From Pectobacterium aroidearum (GTDB lineage: Bacteria; Pseudomonadota; Gammaproteobacteria; Enterobacterales; Enterobacteriaceae), in assembly GCF_015689195.1 (NCBI RefSeq), contig NZ_CP065044.1, forward strand, positions 3,038,001 through 3,102,000: DNA of 64,000 nucleotides. Reading direction: 5' to 3'. Below are positions 26,587-37,448 of the stretch, in pieces; the stretch's first letter is position 1; every line of letters starts with the position of its first letter. Under the pieces are notes generated by a model. The model saw nothing but the letters and a program-made list of their open reading frames with translations, had not been told where the DNA came from and ran no database searches. The translations under genes were made by a program, and so were the position numbers.

Positions 26587-27878
26587 ATCTGTCCGCGTTA
26601 CCCATAGCGACTACTGTCAGTGATACGAGCAGTTCTTCTGCTTCTCTGCTGACACAGGGCGAGCTGCCAAAAGATTTTGTTGATCTGTTGAGCAAACGCA
26701 TATCGCAAATAGCCGATACATCGGATAAAAAAACACTCGAAAAAGTGGACGAAGAAGCGCTGCTAAACGCTTTAGGGAAAGATGCTGCTTCCCTCAGCCG
26801 CGATGATTTAAACGCGCTGCTTTCTTCGTTCAGTTCACTTACTGGCGCAGCCATTACTGCGGGTAAGCAAAATCCAGACATTGCCGAACAGGCGAAGCTT
26901 AAGGGCCTGGACAAGAAAGACAGTGCCAGTACGTCAGATGACGCCATCGCGATGCAGGCGCTGCTTGCTATGTTGCAGACAACGCCACTTGCGACGCAGC
27001 CTGCCACTGATAGCATTGCCGCAACTGCCGTAAATGCGGGATTAACGATTCCGGGGCTCATTGACGCAAAACGCCAGAATGAGGCTCCTACTTCTGTACT
27101 GAACAGTACGGGTGAGAATGCCAAAAGTACCTTGGCAAAGCTGCTAGACACATCAGTAATGCCTGATAAAGATGCGGGTATATCACGCGATCTGCGCCAT
27201 GCAGCCAAACAAACCTCATCTCCTGCGACAGAGTCAGCAGATGACGCAGCCAAGTTTGCGCTAACGACGCCAAATTCCCTAGCAGGCGATCGCAATGCCT
27301 CTGAATCGGTGTCCACCTTAAGCAACAGCGTGTCTCAAACCACACCGCCTGTCGCACAGGCTATGCATATTCAGCCAACAGCAGTGGGGACGACCACACC
27401 AGCACCTCAGGCAGCAAGCGCGCAGTTGAATGCACCGTTTGGCTCACCACAATGGCAAGACGCATTGGGACAGCAGATAGTGATGTTCAGCCGTAATGGA
27501 CAGCAGACTGCGGAACTACGTTTGAACCCGCAGGAACTGGGCGCTCTGCACATCAGCCTAAAAATTGATGATAATCAGGCACAGATTCATCTGGCATCAG
27601 CAAGCAGTCAGGTTCGTTCAGCACTGGAAGCTGCACTGCCCCACCTGCGTAATGCGATGGCAGAAAGCGGAATTAACCTTGGCCAAAGCAGCGTAGGTAG
27701 TGATTCCTCTGCCTGGCAACAGCAAATGGCCAGTAATAATAACGACGGCAATAACCGTGGCCCGTCTTATCAGCAGCAATTTGGTCATTCAGCAGAAGGC
27801 ACGGGTGAATTACTAAATGTACCAGAACAGTTAAGATCAATGGCGTCATCGGTCAACGGCGTTGATATCTTTGCCTGA
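26583..27878 (+). CDS. fliK: Hook-length control protein FliK
   Basis: A 431-aa molecular ruler that stops hook growth and flips export to filament substrates through FlhB. The N-terminal two thirds is low-complexity, rich in Ala/Ser/Thr/Asp. The compact C-terminal domain (about 295-365, ELRLNPQELGALHISLKID) is the FlhB-switching T3S4 domain, followed by a Gln/Asn-rich tail. Length is similar to enterobacterial FliK (375-405 aa). Last gene of fliFGHIJK. A 323-aa antisense open frame over it is a shadow. Confidence 0.95.
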   Translation: MNLSALPIATTVSDTSSSSASLLTQGELPKDFVDLLSKRISQIADTSDKKTLEKVDEEALLNALGKDAASLSRDDLNALLSSFSSLTGAAITAGKQNPDIAEQAKLKGLDKKDSASTSDDAIAMQALLAMLQTTPLATQPATDSIAATAVNAGLTIPGLIDAKRQNEAPTSVLNSTGENAKSTLAKLLDTSVMPDKDAGISRDLRHAAKQTSSPATESADDAAKFALTTPNSLAGDRNASESVSTLSNSVSQTTPPVAQAMHIQPTAVGTTTPAPQAASAQLNAPFGSPQWQDALGQQIVMFSRNGQQTAELRLNPQELGALHISLKIDDNQAQIHLASASSQVRSALEAALPHLRNAMAESGINLGQSSVGSDSSAWQQQMASNNNDGNNRGPSYQQQFGHSAEGTGELLNVPEQLRSMASSVNGVDIFA

Positions 27879-27912
27879 AACTGAAGTAAACGAATAAGTT
27901 AGCACGGTTTTC

Positions 27913-27950
27913 CCTGCCTATTCTCTGTATTGAACATAGCAATAGGCAGG
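27913..27950. repeat. 10-bp inverted repeat between fliK and fliL
   Basis: CCTGCCTATT (27913-27922) and AATAGGCAGG (27941-27950) with an 18-nt loop. There is no T-tract after it on the plus strand, so it is not a standard terminator; it could shape RNA ends or partly end the fliF operon. Confidence 0.45.
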
Positions 27951-28033
27951 ATAATCATCGACATTACGCATTTATTTACTGCTGGTTTCATCCAGCAGTA
28001 AATATCGATAAGTAACGGGAACTATCTTTGGCT

Positions 28034-28513
28034 ATGTCTGATATGCAAGTTCGACCAGGACGTAAACGGTCTATTTGGCTAATACTACTGATTATCGTTG
28101 CTCTCGCTGCGACTGGTGCTGCGGGCGCCGCCTGGTGGCTATTAAATCAGAAAAACTCAGCAACGGCCGAGCAGGAGGCACCGCCACCGCCAGAGCCTGT
28201 TTTCATGCCGCTGGATACCTTTACCGTTAATCTCGTCAATGCAGATAACGATCCTGACCGCGTGCTGTATGTTGGCTTCACTCTGCGTTTACCAGATGAA
28301 GCAACGCGCACACGGTTTACTAATTATCTGCCAGAGGTTCGCAGCAGACTGTTATTATTACTTTCTCGTCAGGACGCGATTGCGCTCGCTAATGAGCAAG
28401 GCAAACAGAAGCTGATTGAGCAAATTAAGCAAGTGCTAAGCCCACCATTAGTTCCTGGTCAACCTAACCAGGTCGTTACTGATGTTCTGTTCACGGCCTT
28501 TATACTGCGGTAA
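28034..28513 (+). CDS. fliL: Stator-associated membrane protein FliL
   Basis: 159 aa from the ATG at 28034; the frame extends six bases to a TTG. One N-terminal TM (about 15-36, [22 protein letters not shown]) and a periplasmic domain ([13 protein letters not shown] to [10 protein letters not shown]) as in E. coli. FliL surrounds the MotAB stator and supports torque under load. First gene of fliLMNOPQR. Confidence 0.96.
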   Translation: MSDMQVRPGRKRSIWLILLIIVALAATGAAGAAWWLLNQKNSATAEQEAPPPPEPVFMPLDTFTVNLVNADNDPDRVLYVGFTLRLPDEATRTRFTNYLPEVRSRLLLLLSRQDAIALANEQGKQKLIEQIKQVLSPPLVPGQPNQVVTDVLFTAFILR

Positions 28514-28518
28514 CCATT

Positions 28519-29532
28519 ATGGGCGATAGCATTCTTTCACAAGCAGAAATTGATGCATTATTAAATGGCGACAGTGGCGATAGCGACGCTGATGCCAATG
28601 CGTCGTCAAAAGTGGATGGGGGCGTAAAACCCTACGATCCGAATACGCAACGACGTGTTATCCGCGAGCGTTTACAGGCATTAGAAATCATTAATGAGCG
28701 TTTTGCGCGCCAATTCCGTATGGGATTGTTTAACCTGTTACGCCGCAGCCCTGATATCACCGTAGGTGGAATCAAGATCCAGCCGTACCATGAGTTTGCC
28801 AGGAACCTTCCTGTACCGACAAACCTGAATCTGATTCATTTAAAACCACTACGCGGCACGGCTCTGTTTGTATTTTCACCAAGCCTGGTGTTTATCGCCG
28901 TAGATAACCTTTTCGGCGGCGATGGGCGCTTTCCGACGAAAGTCGAAGGACGTGAATTTACCCATACCGAACAACGCGTAGTTAAGCGTATGTTACGCTT
29001 GGCTCTGGAAGCCTATGGCGAAGCCTGGAATGCGATTTACAAACTTGACATCGAATACGTACGTTCAGAAATGCAGGTCAAGTTTACCAACATCACAACG
29101 TCGCCTAATGATATCGTCGTGACTACACCGTTTCATGTTGAAATCGGTTCACTAACTGGCGAATTTAACATCTGTATTCCTTTTTCGATGATCGAGCCGC
29201 TGCGCGAACTGCTTGCGAATCCACCATTGGAAAACTCACGTCAGGAAGACCAGAGCTGGCGAGACACCTTAGCCAAGCAGGTACAGCATTCCGAATTGGA
29301 GCTGGTCGCAAGCTTTGTTGATATCCCGCTGCGCTTGTCCAAGATTCTGAAGCTCCAACCCGGCGATGTGTTACCGATCGACAAACCTGACAAAATCATT
29401 GCCCATGTTGACGGTGTGCCAGTGATGACCAGCCAATATGGCACATTGAACGGGCAATATGCTCTACGCGTTGAACATTTGATTAACCCTATATTGAATT
29501 CTCTGGATAACGAGGAACAGCCCCATGAGTGA
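28519..29532 (+). CDS. fliM: Motor switch protein FliM
   Basis: 337 aa. The N-terminal helix SILSQAEIDALL (about 4-15) is the phospho-CheY target. A CheC-like middle domain (about 45-230) and a C-terminal SpoA domain that binds FliN follow. Overlaps fliN by 8 bp. Confidence 0.98.
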   Translation: MGDSILSQAEIDALLNGDSGDSDADANASSKVDGGVKPYDPNTQRRVIRERLQALEIINERFARQFRMGLFNLLRRSPDITVGGIKIQPYHEFARNLPVPTNLNLIHLKPLRGTALFVFSPSLVFIAVDNLFGGDGRFPTKVEGREFTHTEQRVVKRMLRLALEAYGEAWNAIYKLDIEYVRSEMQVKFTNITTSPNDIVVTTPFHVEIGSLTGEFNICIPFSMIEPLRELLANPPLENSRQEDQSWRDTLAKQVQHSELELVASFVDIPLRLSKILKLQPGDVLPIDKPDKIIAHVDGVPVMTSQYGTLNGQYALRVEHLINPILNSLDNEEQPHE

Positions 29533-29938
29533 CACCAAGAAACCGTCCGACGACAAGGAATCAGTGGACGATCTGTGGGCTGATGCATTTAACGAGCAAC
29601 AGGCTGCAGAAAAACCGGCCGCGACAACCGAAGGCATTTTCAAATCGCTGGAAGGTCATGATCCGCTGGGTGCCTTACAGGATATCGATCTTATTCTGGA
29701 TATTCCTGTCAAACTCACCGTTGAGCTTGGCCGGACAAAAATGACGATAAAAGAGCTTCTGCGTCTCACCCAAGGTTCTGTTGTCGCACTTGATGGCTTG
29801 GCTGGTGAACCGCTGGATATCCTGATCAATGGTTATCTCATCGCTCAGGGGGAAGTTGTTGTCGTATCTGACAAGTATGGTGTGCGTATTACCGACATCA
29901 TCACACCATCCGAACGTATGCGCCGCCTGAGTCGTTAA
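29525..29938 (+). CDS. fliN: Motor switch protein FliN
   Basis: 137 aa, the E. coli size. A variable acidic N-terminal part and a C-terminal SpoA domain (LILDIPVKLTVELGRTKMTIKELL to ITDIITPSERMRRLSR). It forms the base of the C ring and binds FliH. The TAA shares a base with the fliO start. Confidence 0.98.
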   Translation: MSDTKKPSDDKESVDDLWADAFNEQQAAEKPAATTEGIFKSLEGHDPLGALQDIDLILDIPVKLTVELGRTKMTIKELLRLTQGSVVALDGLAGEPLDILINGYLIAQGEVVVVSDKYGVRITDIITPSERMRRLSR

Positions 29939-30360
29939 TGGCAATAGCCTCGGTATCACCTCCGACTCCAGTAACAAGTCAGCAGTCGACGCTTGTTACT
30001 GAGCCACCACTTACCGGCAGCATGCTACTGACACAGGTTGGTAGTGTGCTCGCTGGTATTTTATTATTTATTCTGCTGATTGCCTGGTTCGTTCGCAAGC
30101 TGGGTTTTGTACCGCAAGCCAAGCAAAATAAGTTGCTAAAAGTGGTATCCAGTTGCCCTGTTGGGCAACGTGAACGTGTAGTTATTGTAGAAGTTGATAA
30201 TACCTGGCTGGTGTTAGGTGTTACTGCTCAACAAATCACACCTCTGCATACGCTCCCAGCACAACCAACCAACGACAGTTCATCTGCTGGCGGTAACAAG
30301 CCGGTCGATTTCAACCAACTGTTAAAGAAAGTTTTAAAGCGTCCGGAAAAGTCGGAATGA
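29938..30360 (+). CDS. fliO: Export-gate assembly protein FliO
   Basis: 140 aa, slightly longer than E. coli FliO (121). One TM (about 29-55, [19 protein letters not shown]) and a short cytoplasmic domain ([24 protein letters not shown]). FliO helps FliP assemble. Overlaps fliP by 4 bp. Confidence 0.93.
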   Translation: MAIASVSPPTPVTSQQSTLVTEPPLTGSMLLTQVGSVLAGILLFILLIAWFVRKLGFVPQAKQNKLLKVVSSCPVGQRERVVIVEVDNTWLVLGVTAQQITPLHTLPAQPTNDSSSAGGNKPVDFNQLLKKVLKRPEKSE

Positions 30361-31133
30361 GTGCCTTGCCTAATTATTTTCGTATCACCGCTTTGTTACG
30401 CACGCTACGCTATGGTTTAGCCATCAGCTTATTGCTTCTGGCTCCATCGGTGTGGGCCCAGCTTCCTGGAATTGTGACTCAACCGCTACCTAACGGTGGA
30501 CAGAGCTGGACGCTATCAGTACAAACGCTGGTTTTCCTCACGTCATTAACGTTTATTCCTGCCGCATTGTTAATGATGACCAGCTTCACCCGGATCATCA
30601 TTGTACTGAGCTTGTTACGCAACGCGCTGGGTACGCCAACCGCACCACCGAACCAGGTCTTGTTAGGGTTGACGCTTTTCCTGACGTTTTTTGTTATGTC
30701 GCCAGTATTAAACCGCGTTTATGAAGAAGCCTATCTTCCCTTCAGTCAGGATCAAATCAGTATGGAGGTCGCCATCGAACGCGGGGCAGAGCCTGTGCGT
30801 GAATTCATGCTGCGGCAAACCCGAGAAACCGATCTGGCATTGTTTACTCGGTTGGCCGAAATTCCTGAAATTCAGGGGCCTGAAGCGGTTCCCATGCGTG
30901 TGCTTCTCCCTGCATTTGTGACAAGTGAACTAAAAACCGCTTTCCAGATTGGCTTTACTATATTTATCCCTTTCCTGATCATTGACCTCGTTGTTGCCAG
31001 CGTATTGATGGCACTAGGGATGATGATGGTTCCTCCGGCAACCATTTCCTTGCCTTTCAAGCTCATGCTTTTTGTATTAGTCGATGGCTGGCAGTTGCTA
31101 CTCGGTTCATTAGCCCAAAGTTTTTATAGTTAG
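30357..31133 (+). CDS. fliP: Export-gate protein FliP
   Basis: 258 aa. A cleavable signal peptide (about 1-35, ending in SVWAQ) is followed by four TM segments with FliP signatures ([22 protein letters not shown] and [20 protein letters not shown]). It forms the FliP5-FliQ4-FliR1 export gate. Confidence 0.97.
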   Translation: MSALPNYFRITALLRTLRYGLAISLLLLAPSVWAQLPGIVTQPLPNGGQSWTLSVQTLVFLTSLTFIPAALLMMTSFTRIIIVLSLLRNALGTPTAPPNQVLLGLTLFLTFFVMSPVLNRVYEEAYLPFSQDQISMEVAIERGAEPVREFMLRQTRETDLALFTRLAEIPEIQGPEAVPMRVLLPAFVTSELKTAFQIGFTIFIPFLIIDLVVASVLMALGMMMVPPATISLPFKLMLFVLVDGWQLLLGSLAQSFYS

Positions 31134-31153
31134 ACGGATAGAGGAATGCGACT

Positions 31154-31423
31154 ATGACACCAGAATCGGTGATGGCGCTTGGCTATGAAGCAATGAAGAT
31201 AGCATTGGCGCTTGCAGCCCCTCCATTGATAGCGGCACTGCTCAGCGGGCTGACGATCAGCCTCTTGCAGGCGGCGACTCAGGTAAACGAAATGACACTG
31301 TCGTTTATCCCTAAAATCCTCACCGTATTCTTCACTTTAGTGATCGCTGGCCCTTGGATGTTAAACCTCATGCTGGACTACATGCGTACGCTATTCGGCC
31401 AGTTACCTAATATTATTGGGTAA
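31154..31423 (+). CDS. fliQ: Export-gate protein FliQ
   Basis: 89 aa with two TM segments (about 16-38 and 55-75), family motif [15 protein letters not shown]. Start [15 protein letters not shown] matches E. coli FliQ. Export-gate subunit between fliP and fliR. Confidence 0.97.
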   Translation: MTPESVMALGYEAMKIALALAAPPLIAALLSGLTISLLQAATQVNEMTLSFIPKILTVFFTLVIAGPWMLNLMLDYMRTLFGQLPNIIG

Positions 31424-31425
31424 GC

Positions 31426-32211
31426 ATGCTGACGTTTAACAGTTGGGACATGGTGAATTGGGTCAGCCAGTTTTTCTGGCCTTTTGTCAGAATTCTTGCG
31501 TTGATTAGCACTGCGCCTGTCTTTAACGAAAGAGCGATTGGGAACCGGGTGAAAATTGGTCTGGGTGTGCTGATCACCCTACTGGTTGCGCCCTATTTGC
31601 CATTAAACACCACGCCTATCTTTTCCGTCGCTGGTGTATGGCTGTTAATACAGCAAGTTCTCATCGGCGTTACTCTTGGCCTGTCAATGCAGTTAGCATT
31701 TGCCGCTATTCGCCATGCCGGCGAACTTATTGGTTTACAGATGGGACTCGCCTTTGCGACCTTTTTTGATCCCACTGGCGGCCCGAATATGCAGGTAATA
31801 GCGCGTTTTCTGAATATTCTTGCCATCTTATTGTTCCTGACATTTGATGGTCATCTCTGGATGATTTCGTTATTAGCAGATAGCTTCTATACTCTGCCCA
31901 TCAGCACCAATCCTATTAACAGCCATGCCTTTCTCGCGCTTGCACGTGCCGGTGGACTGATTTTTATTAACGGATTGATGCTGGCGCTGCCAATCATCAC
32001 CCTGCTGCTAACTATTAACCTGGCCTTAGGCATGCTTAACCGCGTTGCCCCACAGCTCTCGATATTTGTCGTGGGTTTCCCGATAACCCTTACCGTGGGT
32101 ATCATGACGCTAGGTTTATTAATTCCGTTAATCCCACCATTTGCAGAGCACTTATTCAGCGAAGTTTTCGATTTACTCGCTGATATCCTTACCCAGCTAT
32201 CCAGCCCCTAA
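31426..32211 (+). CDS. fliR: Export-gate protein FliR
   Basis: 261 aa, about six TM segments, with family sequence [16 protein letters not shown] and [19 protein letters not shown]. Last gene of fliLMNOPQR, converging with flgKL. In E. coli rcsA and dsrB follow; here dsrB is about 31 kb away and rcsA is not in the window. Confidence 0.97.
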   Translation: MLTFNSWDMVNWVSQFFWPFVRILALISTAPVFNERAIGNRVKIGLGVLITLLVAPYLPLNTTPIFSVAGVWLLIQQVLIGVTLGLSMQLAFAAIRHAGELIGLQMGLAFATFFDPTGGPNMQVIARFLNILAILLFLTFDGHLWMISLLADSFYTLPISTNPINSHAFLALARAGGLIFINGLMLALPIITLLLTINLALGMLNRVAPQLSIFVVGFPITLTVGIMTLGLLIPLIPPFAEHLFSEVFDLLADILTQLSSP

Positions 32212-32543
32212 TTTCCTATAAGCAAACATAAGTCGATGTGACTGACTAGTCAGGGATGTGCTTGTTTATCGCTCATGCCCTATTTCACTTTTTATATAAT
32301 TAGCCCCGTCGCGATCGTGGGGAATCGCATGTAGTACACATGCCATGTCAAATATCGATGCGCTAACAAGTGAGGGTAAGATAAGGAGAATTAGAATTAA
32401 CAGGGAAAATATAGGGCAATGACGGTAGGATAAAAAATGGCATGTCATCCAATATAATAAAGAGAATGACACGCCCAAAAAATACGCCCGGTTTAAGCGT
32501 ATTCAAACCGTACAGTAGAATAGATAAATGTTCTCTATTACTA
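32212..32543. other. 332-bp convergent intergenic region fliR-flgL
   Basis: No gene seen on either strand. It contains the flgKL terminator near its right side. I see palindromes (CTGACTAGTCAG at 32240-32251) but no clear plus-strand terminator for fliR. Confidence 0.6.
32477..32503 (-). terminator. Rho-independent terminator of flgKL
   Basis: Minus strand stem AATACGC/GCGTATT with a 9-nt loop, followed by TTTTTTGGG. Begins 41 bp beyond the flgL stop codon. Confidence 0.75.
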
Positions 32544-33497
32544 CTATTTCATCTGGAATAACGACATACCCTGCATGTTCTGGAAAGCCGTATAAGAAGC
32601 CTGCAGAGAAGACTGCTGCATGATGTAAGACGAGATCGCCTCATACCAATCGGTGTCCTGCAACTGCGACAATGTCGTTTTATTCGCTACATCACGATCT
32701 TTACCAACCGCATCGAGATTATCAATCTCATTAAGCTGAATACCCAATTCGGCCCGAACGGATGAGATGTTATTAAGTGAATTGTTTAAACCACGGTTTG
32801 CCGTTTCTAACGCTGCAGCAACATTGGCTTTTGTTACATCATCAGCATCCGCAAGTGGGGTTTCAAGCGCTTTAATTGCAATGTCTAGCGTTTCAAATAA
32901 GTCCGACTGGATACTCCCATCCGGTTCTTTTCTGGCATCACCAGTTACACCATTGAAAACCGCAGAGCCAGTATGGCCGACTGTCATATTTCGAGCGGAA
33001 TCAACACGCTGTGAAATGGCCTGATTTCCGCCGACGTACTGAATTCCCGTCGCACCGTCAACAAAAGGAGGATTATCGGTTTCATAACCAGAAAAAATAT
33101 AGTTACCATTACCATCGGTACTGTTAGCCATATTCAACAATTCAGCTTTCATACCGCGCAGAGAAGTCGCGACCGATTTACGGTCGTCGTCATTCAAAAC
33201 ACCGCCGCCTTTGATGACTTCAGTCAATGCGCTGGTAATTGTGGTCGAGCTCTTATTAAGAATAGATTCTTCCAAAGACATACTTTGCTTAGCAAACGTA
33301 CGCGCCAACGTATACTGACTGTTTTCTGATTGAGCCTGGCCAAGCATAATGGCGCTCGCCGCCGCAATCGGATCGTCTGATGGATTTACGACGCGTTTAC
33401 CGGTTGATAACTGCTCACCCGTTTTTTGCCACGTTGCCTGACCATTAATAATGCCTTGCATATTTTGCTGGTACATCATGCTGGTACTTAAGCGCAT
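32544..33497 (-). CDS. flgL: Hook-filament junction protein FlgL (HAP3)
   Basis: 317 aa, the E. coli size. Flagellin-like coiled-coil ends: N terminus MRLSTSMMYQQNMQGIINGQATW with the SGKRVVNPSDDPIAA motif, C terminus ASYTAFQNMQGMSLFQMK. Joins the hook-side junction to the filament. 31 bp after flgK. Confidence 0.97.
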   Translation of the reverse strand: MRLSTSMMYQQNMQGIINGQATWQKTGEQLSTGKRVVNPSDDPIAAASAIMLGQAQSENSQYTLARTFAKQSMSLEESILNKSSTTITSALTEVIKGGGVLNDDDRKSVATSLRGMKAELLNMANSTDGNGNYIFSGYETDNPPFVDGATGIQYVGGNQAISQRVDSARNMTVGHTGSAVFNGVTGDARKEPDGSIQSDLFETLDIAIKALETPLADADDVTKANVAAALETANRGLNNSLNNISSVRAELGIQLNEIDNLDAVGKDRDVANKTTLSQLQDTDWYEAISSYIMQQSSLQASYTAFQNMQGMSLFQMK

Positions 33498-33528
33498 GGT
33501 ATCAATTCCTCTTTCTTAAATGGTCAAA

Positions 33529-35235
33529 CTAGCTACGAGCCGCCAACAGCGCATCAAATATAGATTGTGCAGTCTTTATTACCTGAGCATTTGCCATATA
33601 GTATTGCTGGTAACGCATCAGATCGCCGTATTCTTCATCGAGGTTTACACCAGATACGGACTGCTGTTCTGCCGTTAATTGCTTAACAACGTTTTGCTGC
33701 GATGTATTGTTTATTTTCAGGGTGCTGGTTTGGTTACCAATCTCTCCGACCAAGCCCGCGTATGCGCCGGAAATACTCGCTTTACCGCCCACAATTTTTT
33801 CATTTTGCAGTGCAAGTAACGCTTTAGCATTCGTGTTATCGCTAACACCACCAAACACAGGATTACCGCTTCCATCTACTACAGGATTGCCAGCATCATC
33901 AAGCTTCACGGACGCCGCAGCAATTTTACTAGGATCGGAAATAGCCACCGACATATCGATAATCACGTCGTTAACCGGCTTGAGCAGGAAAGTATCGTTT
34001 GTCGTCGGCGTACCCGTAATCGTCATTTTGATGCCATCAAAATTCAGGCTGCTCTCAGGAGGAGTCCCCGCTGTCGTCACTGCCGCAGTGAATTTTGAAT
34101 TGTCAGACAAACGGGTCACTTGCCAGTTAGCGCCATCGTATTTGATCGAATAATTGGTTGCCTGCACATCTTTGGAATTGGTGTAAGACGGCGTTAACAC
34201 GGCATTGCCAGCATTCTTGCTATCATTCAGAACGACCGCTTTACCAAAAGAGAAAAAGTCGCCGCCTTTAACACCATCACGGTCATAACCTTGCTGATGT
34301 TGAGCATTAAATGCATCGGCAAATGCCAACGCGAGCTGCCCAAGCTGATTACGTGCCTCATCCAGCGTTTCTGTACGGAAAGAGAGCAACCCACCTAATG
34401 AACCACCTGTTAAAGTACTCTCATTCAGCGAGACAACATCATTTGTCTGGTCTCTATATCCAACGGTCAGGCGAGTCGGATCGCCGCTAGAACCAATGGC
34501 GACCAGTTGGTTGCTCGTTCCAGCCTGAACCAGGTTAGTACCATTTTTCAATGCAACGTTGTAAACAATGCCATCCTGGACAGTAACATCAACACCCACC
34601 AGCTTATTGAGCTGATCGACCAGAAGATCCCGCTGATCGAGCAAATCGTTAGGCATCGTGCCGCTATTTGCTCCCATTAGCTTCGTGATTTCATTGTTTA
34701 AAGACGCAATTTGTTCAGTATATGTATTAACCTGACCAACGGTGCTTTGAATCTGCGTATTCAGACCGCTGTCCATATCACGCAAATATTTATCTGTAAC
34801 TTTAAACTGGTTTACCAGCCCTTCTGCCTTACCCAGCACGGTTTGGCGAGTCGATGAATCGCCGGCGTTACTGGTCAGGTTTTGCAGGTTAGAAAAGAAG
34901 CCCTGAATCGTTGATGAAAGGCTTGTTGTGCTGCTGGCCAGCAAGTTATCAATCTTGGAGATCTGCTCGTAGTACGCCGTGACAGAGCTGCTTGTTGTTT
35001 GCGCAGCACGCAGCTGATTGGTGATAAATTCGTTGTATTGGCGGTTGATACTAACAACATTGACACCGTTACCAATATATCCAGCCGATGTGCTGCTGCT
35101 AGTCGCCTGCTCAAGTATCGCATTTTGCCGGCTATAGCCAGTAACAGCCTGATTACTAATGTTGTTACTCACCGTACTGAGCGCAACCTGTGCACCTTTT
35201 AAGCCACTCATCGCGGTGTTAATTAAATTGGACAT
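33529..35235 (-). CDS. flgK: Hook-filament junction protein FlgK (HAP1)
   Basis: 568 aa (E. coli 547). The rod-type N-terminal signature MSNLINTAMSGLKGAQVALSTVSNNISNQAVTGYSRQ is followed by a long variable middle and the C-terminal helix (YGDLMRYQQYYMANAQVIKTAQSIFDALL). Transcribed from its own sigma-28 promoter, with flgL. Confidence 0.98.
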   Translation of the reverse strand: MSNLINTAMSGLKGAQVALSTVSNNISNQAVTGYSRQNAILEQATSSSTSAGYIGNGVNVVSINRQYNEFITNQLRAAQTTSSSVTAYYEQISKIDNLLASSTTSLSSTIQGFFSNLQNLTSNAGDSSTRQTVLGKAEGLVNQFKVTDKYLRDMDSGLNTQIQSTVGQVNTYTEQIASLNNEITKLMGANSGTMPNDLLDQRDLLVDQLNKLVGVDVTVQDGIVYNVALKNGTNLVQAGTSNQLVAIGSSGDPTRLTVGYRDQTNDVVSLNESTLTGGSLGGLLSFRTETLDEARNQLGQLALAFADAFNAQHQQGYDRDGVKGGDFFSFGKAVVLNDSKNAGNAVLTPSYTNSKDVQATNYSIKYDGANWQVTRLSDNSKFTAAVTTAGTPPESSLNFDGIKMTITGTPTTNDTFLLKPVNDVIIDMSVAISDPSKIAAASVKLDDAGNPVVDGSGNPVFGGVSDNTNAKALLALQNEKIVGGKASISGAYAGLVGEIGNQTSTLKINNTSQQNVVKQLTAEQQSVSGVNLDEEYGDLMRYQQYYMANAQVIKTAQSIFDALLAARS

Positions 35236-35324
35236 AGGGTGTTGTTCCTTTTACACAGGCTCTTTCGCCCTGCGCGATTAACCAAATGCTGAAAGCAGCA
35301 AATACGCTACATAAGTTAATTACT

Positions 35325-35351
35325 TTATCGGTCAGGAAGCGCAAATCTTGA
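35325..35351 (-). promoter_or_regulatory. flgK: Sigma-28 promoter of flgKL
   Basis: Minus strand TCAAGATT-N11-ACCGATAA: -10 7/8, -35 6/8, exact spacing, 89 bp upstream of flgK. It fits the late expression of the junction proteins. Confidence 0.75.
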
Positions 35352-35360
35352 ATAAAAAAA

Positions 35361-36323
35361 TTAAAATAGGCCGCTCAAATCGTGCGTATATGCCTTCGCC
35401 ACTTTCTCACCTGAGTTCTTCATTTGCTGGATCATGCTCACCAGCTTCTGAGCATATTGTGGATCCGTTGCATAACCCGCTTTTTGTAACGCATGAGCTG
35501 CCTGCTCAGCCGTTCCAGCGCTCATCACCGCTGAATAACGTGGGTTGTTGGTGAGCAATTTCACATAATCGCCAATCGCTTCAATATAGGAATCGTACAC
35601 CCGGAAACTCGCCTTGACCTTCTTGGCTACGCCCTGCTCATACTCTGTCGTGGTGATCTCAGTTGTCGGCCCATTCCAGCTACTACCAGCTTTGATACCG
35701 AACAGGTTGTGACTAGGACGCCCATCTTCGGTAGGAATTTCACGCTGGCCCCAACCAGACTCAAGCGCCGCCTGAGCAATAATAAGATGGTGGGGTATAC
35801 CGCTATGCTGGCTAGCAATCTGAGCGGGCAAAGAAATCTGCGACACAAAGTTACTATTGGATAGCGGCAAGGCTGACCCCGTAGTGGGCAGTTTAGGCAG
35901 CGCTTTACGCACCATCTGCTCGACGGCCGCCGTTGGCATGGTTTTTAGCACATCACCATCGAATGTTAATGGAACAGAAGGAACCGGTGCTTTAGCTGCT
36001 GTCGCATCGGGAGATTGACGAGTCAATTGCTCAACCATGACATCCGCGAGCCCCAATCCCTTGCCCTTCGTTGAGATCTCCTGGGCAATTTGCTGGTCAT
36101 ACATTGAGGTATACAGACGCGTCTGATCGCTGTTGAAGAGCCCGTCCTGCGGAATCGCAGAACGCATGCTTTTCATCATCAATTGCACAAACACGCCTTC
36201 CATCTGTTGCGCAACCGCCCTGATACCCTCTTTACTTTGGGGATTACCTGAAACTTCACGTTTCAGCGTATTCAGGGACTGCGCATCATAGGCCGCATTA
36301 TTCAGCGTCTGTATATCGCTCAT
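35361..36323 (-). CDS. flgJ: Rod-cap and peptidoglycan hydrolase FlgJ
   Basis: 320 aa with two parts. Residues about 1-105 are the rod-scaffold domain (GVFVQLMMKSMRSAIPQDGLFNSDQ). Residues about 160-315 are a glucosaminidase with catalytic Glu188 in AALESGWGQREIP. It opens the cell wall for the rod. Start ATG is one base past the flgI stop (overlap). Confidence 0.97.
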   Translation of the reverse strand: MSDIQTLNNAAYDAQSLNTLKREVSGNPQSKEGIRAVAQQMEGVFVQLMMKSMRSAIPQDGLFNSDQTRLYTSMYDQQIAQEISTKGKGLGLADVMVEQLTRQSPDATAAKAPVPSVPLTFDGDVLKTMPTAAVEQMVRKALPKLPTTGSALPLSNSNFVSQISLPAQIASQHSGIPHHLIIAQAALESGWGQREIPTEDGRPSHNLFGIKAGSSWNGPTTEITTTEYEQGVAKKVKASFRVYDSYIEAIGDYVKLLTNNPRYSAVMSAGTAEQAAHALQKAGYATDPQYAQKLVSMIQQMKNSGEKVAKAYTHDLSGLF

Positions 36324-37432
36324 TAGATAATTTCCAGTTTGGCACGCAAGCAGCCAGCGCTTTGCATCGCCTGCAGAATAGACATCAGCTCCATCGGCGT
36401 CGCCCCCAAAGAATTCAGTGCACGCACGACATTGTTGAGGTTGGCGCTGGAATTGACTCGCTGCAGAGCCCCACCCGCCTGCTGAACCGAAATCTCTGTT
36501 TGCGGAGTCACAACTGTCTGTCCGCCGCCAAATGGGGTATTGGGCTGACTGACGTTAGCCTGCTGATTAATCGTCACAGAAAGGTTGCCCTGAGCGATAG
36601 CGCAGCTATCCAGCGTGACATCACGGTTCATCACGACAGAACCTGTGCGAGAATTGATCACCACCTTGGCATCCTGAATACCGACGTTAACTTCTATATT
36701 CTGGACATCGGCCAAGAAGCGAACCTGAGAACTGTTGCCATGTGGAGCAAGCACCTGAATGGTACGAGAATCCAGCGGAGTAGCCGTGCCACCATATCCA
36801 GAGCGGTTGATGGCATCGCTCACTTTCTGCGCCATGGAGAAGTCGTCATTTTTCAGTTGCAGCATAATGGTATTCGATGCACCAAATGTGCTGGGTAACT
36901 CTCGCTCGATAACCGCACCATTACTGATCCGGCCGCCGGCAAGCTGGTTAACCTGAACACTACTTCCGCCAGCGGATGCACCAGCACCGCCAACCAGCAC
37001 ATTACCTTGAGCAAGGGCATAGACCTGATTATCGACTCCTTTCAATGGGGTCATTAACAGTGTCCCGCCGCGCAGGCTCTTCGCGTTACCGAGTGAAGAA
37101 ACAACAACATCAATATTCTGGCCAGCTCTACCGAAAGGCGGAAGCTCCGCCGTGACCATCACCGCAGCAACGTTTTTCAGTTGCATGTTGGTTCCGGCTG
37201 GCACGGTAATACCTAATTGGGAAAGCATGTTAGTTAAGCTTTGCGTGGTAAACGGCGTCTGCATCGTCTGGTCACCAGAACCATCCAGACCAACGACTAA
37301 ACCATAACCAATCAACGCATTACCACGTACGCCCTGGATGTTTACCAGATCGCGAATTCTCTCTGCCGACGCAGGGGCAATATTCAGCGTCAGTAACGTC
37401 AGCAGTACAGTGAAAAATGATGCAATCCGCAT
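36323..37432 (-). CDS. flgI: P-ring protein FlgI
   Basis: 369 aa from the ATG at 37432, which has AGAGG six bases upstream and opens a clear signal peptide ([23 protein letters not shown], cut before ERIRDLVN). The open frame runs upstream into flgH and would add 49 residues unlike any FlgI. Conserved [13 protein letters not shown] follows. It forms the periplasmic bushing with FlgH. Confidence 0.97.
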   Translation of the reverse strand: MRIASFFTVLLTLLTLNIAPASAERIRDLVNIQGVRGNALIGYGLVVGLDGSGDQTMQTPFTTQSLTNMLSQLGITVPAGTNMQLKNVAAVMVTAELPPFGRAGQNIDVVVSSLGNAKSLRGGTLLMTPLKGVDNQVYALAQGNVLVGGAGASAGGSSVQVNQLAGGRISNGAVIERELPSTFGASNTIMLQLKNDDFSMAQKVSDAINRSGYGGTATPLDSRTIQVLAPHGNSSQVRFLADVQNIEVNVGIQDAKVVINSRTGSVVMNRDVTLDSCAIAQGNLSVTINQQANVSQPNTPFGGGQTVVTPQTEISVQQAGGALQRVNSSANLNNVVRALNSLGATPMELMSILQAMQSAGCLRAKLEII

Positions 37433-37448
37433 GGCAGGCCTCTTAAGC

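Noticed and set aside
26354-27325. 323-aa minus-strand open frame antisense to fliJ/fliK
   Set aside because: Long only because the Ala/Ser/Thr-rich codons of fliK give few stops on the other strand; sequence is low-complexity and fliK is certain.
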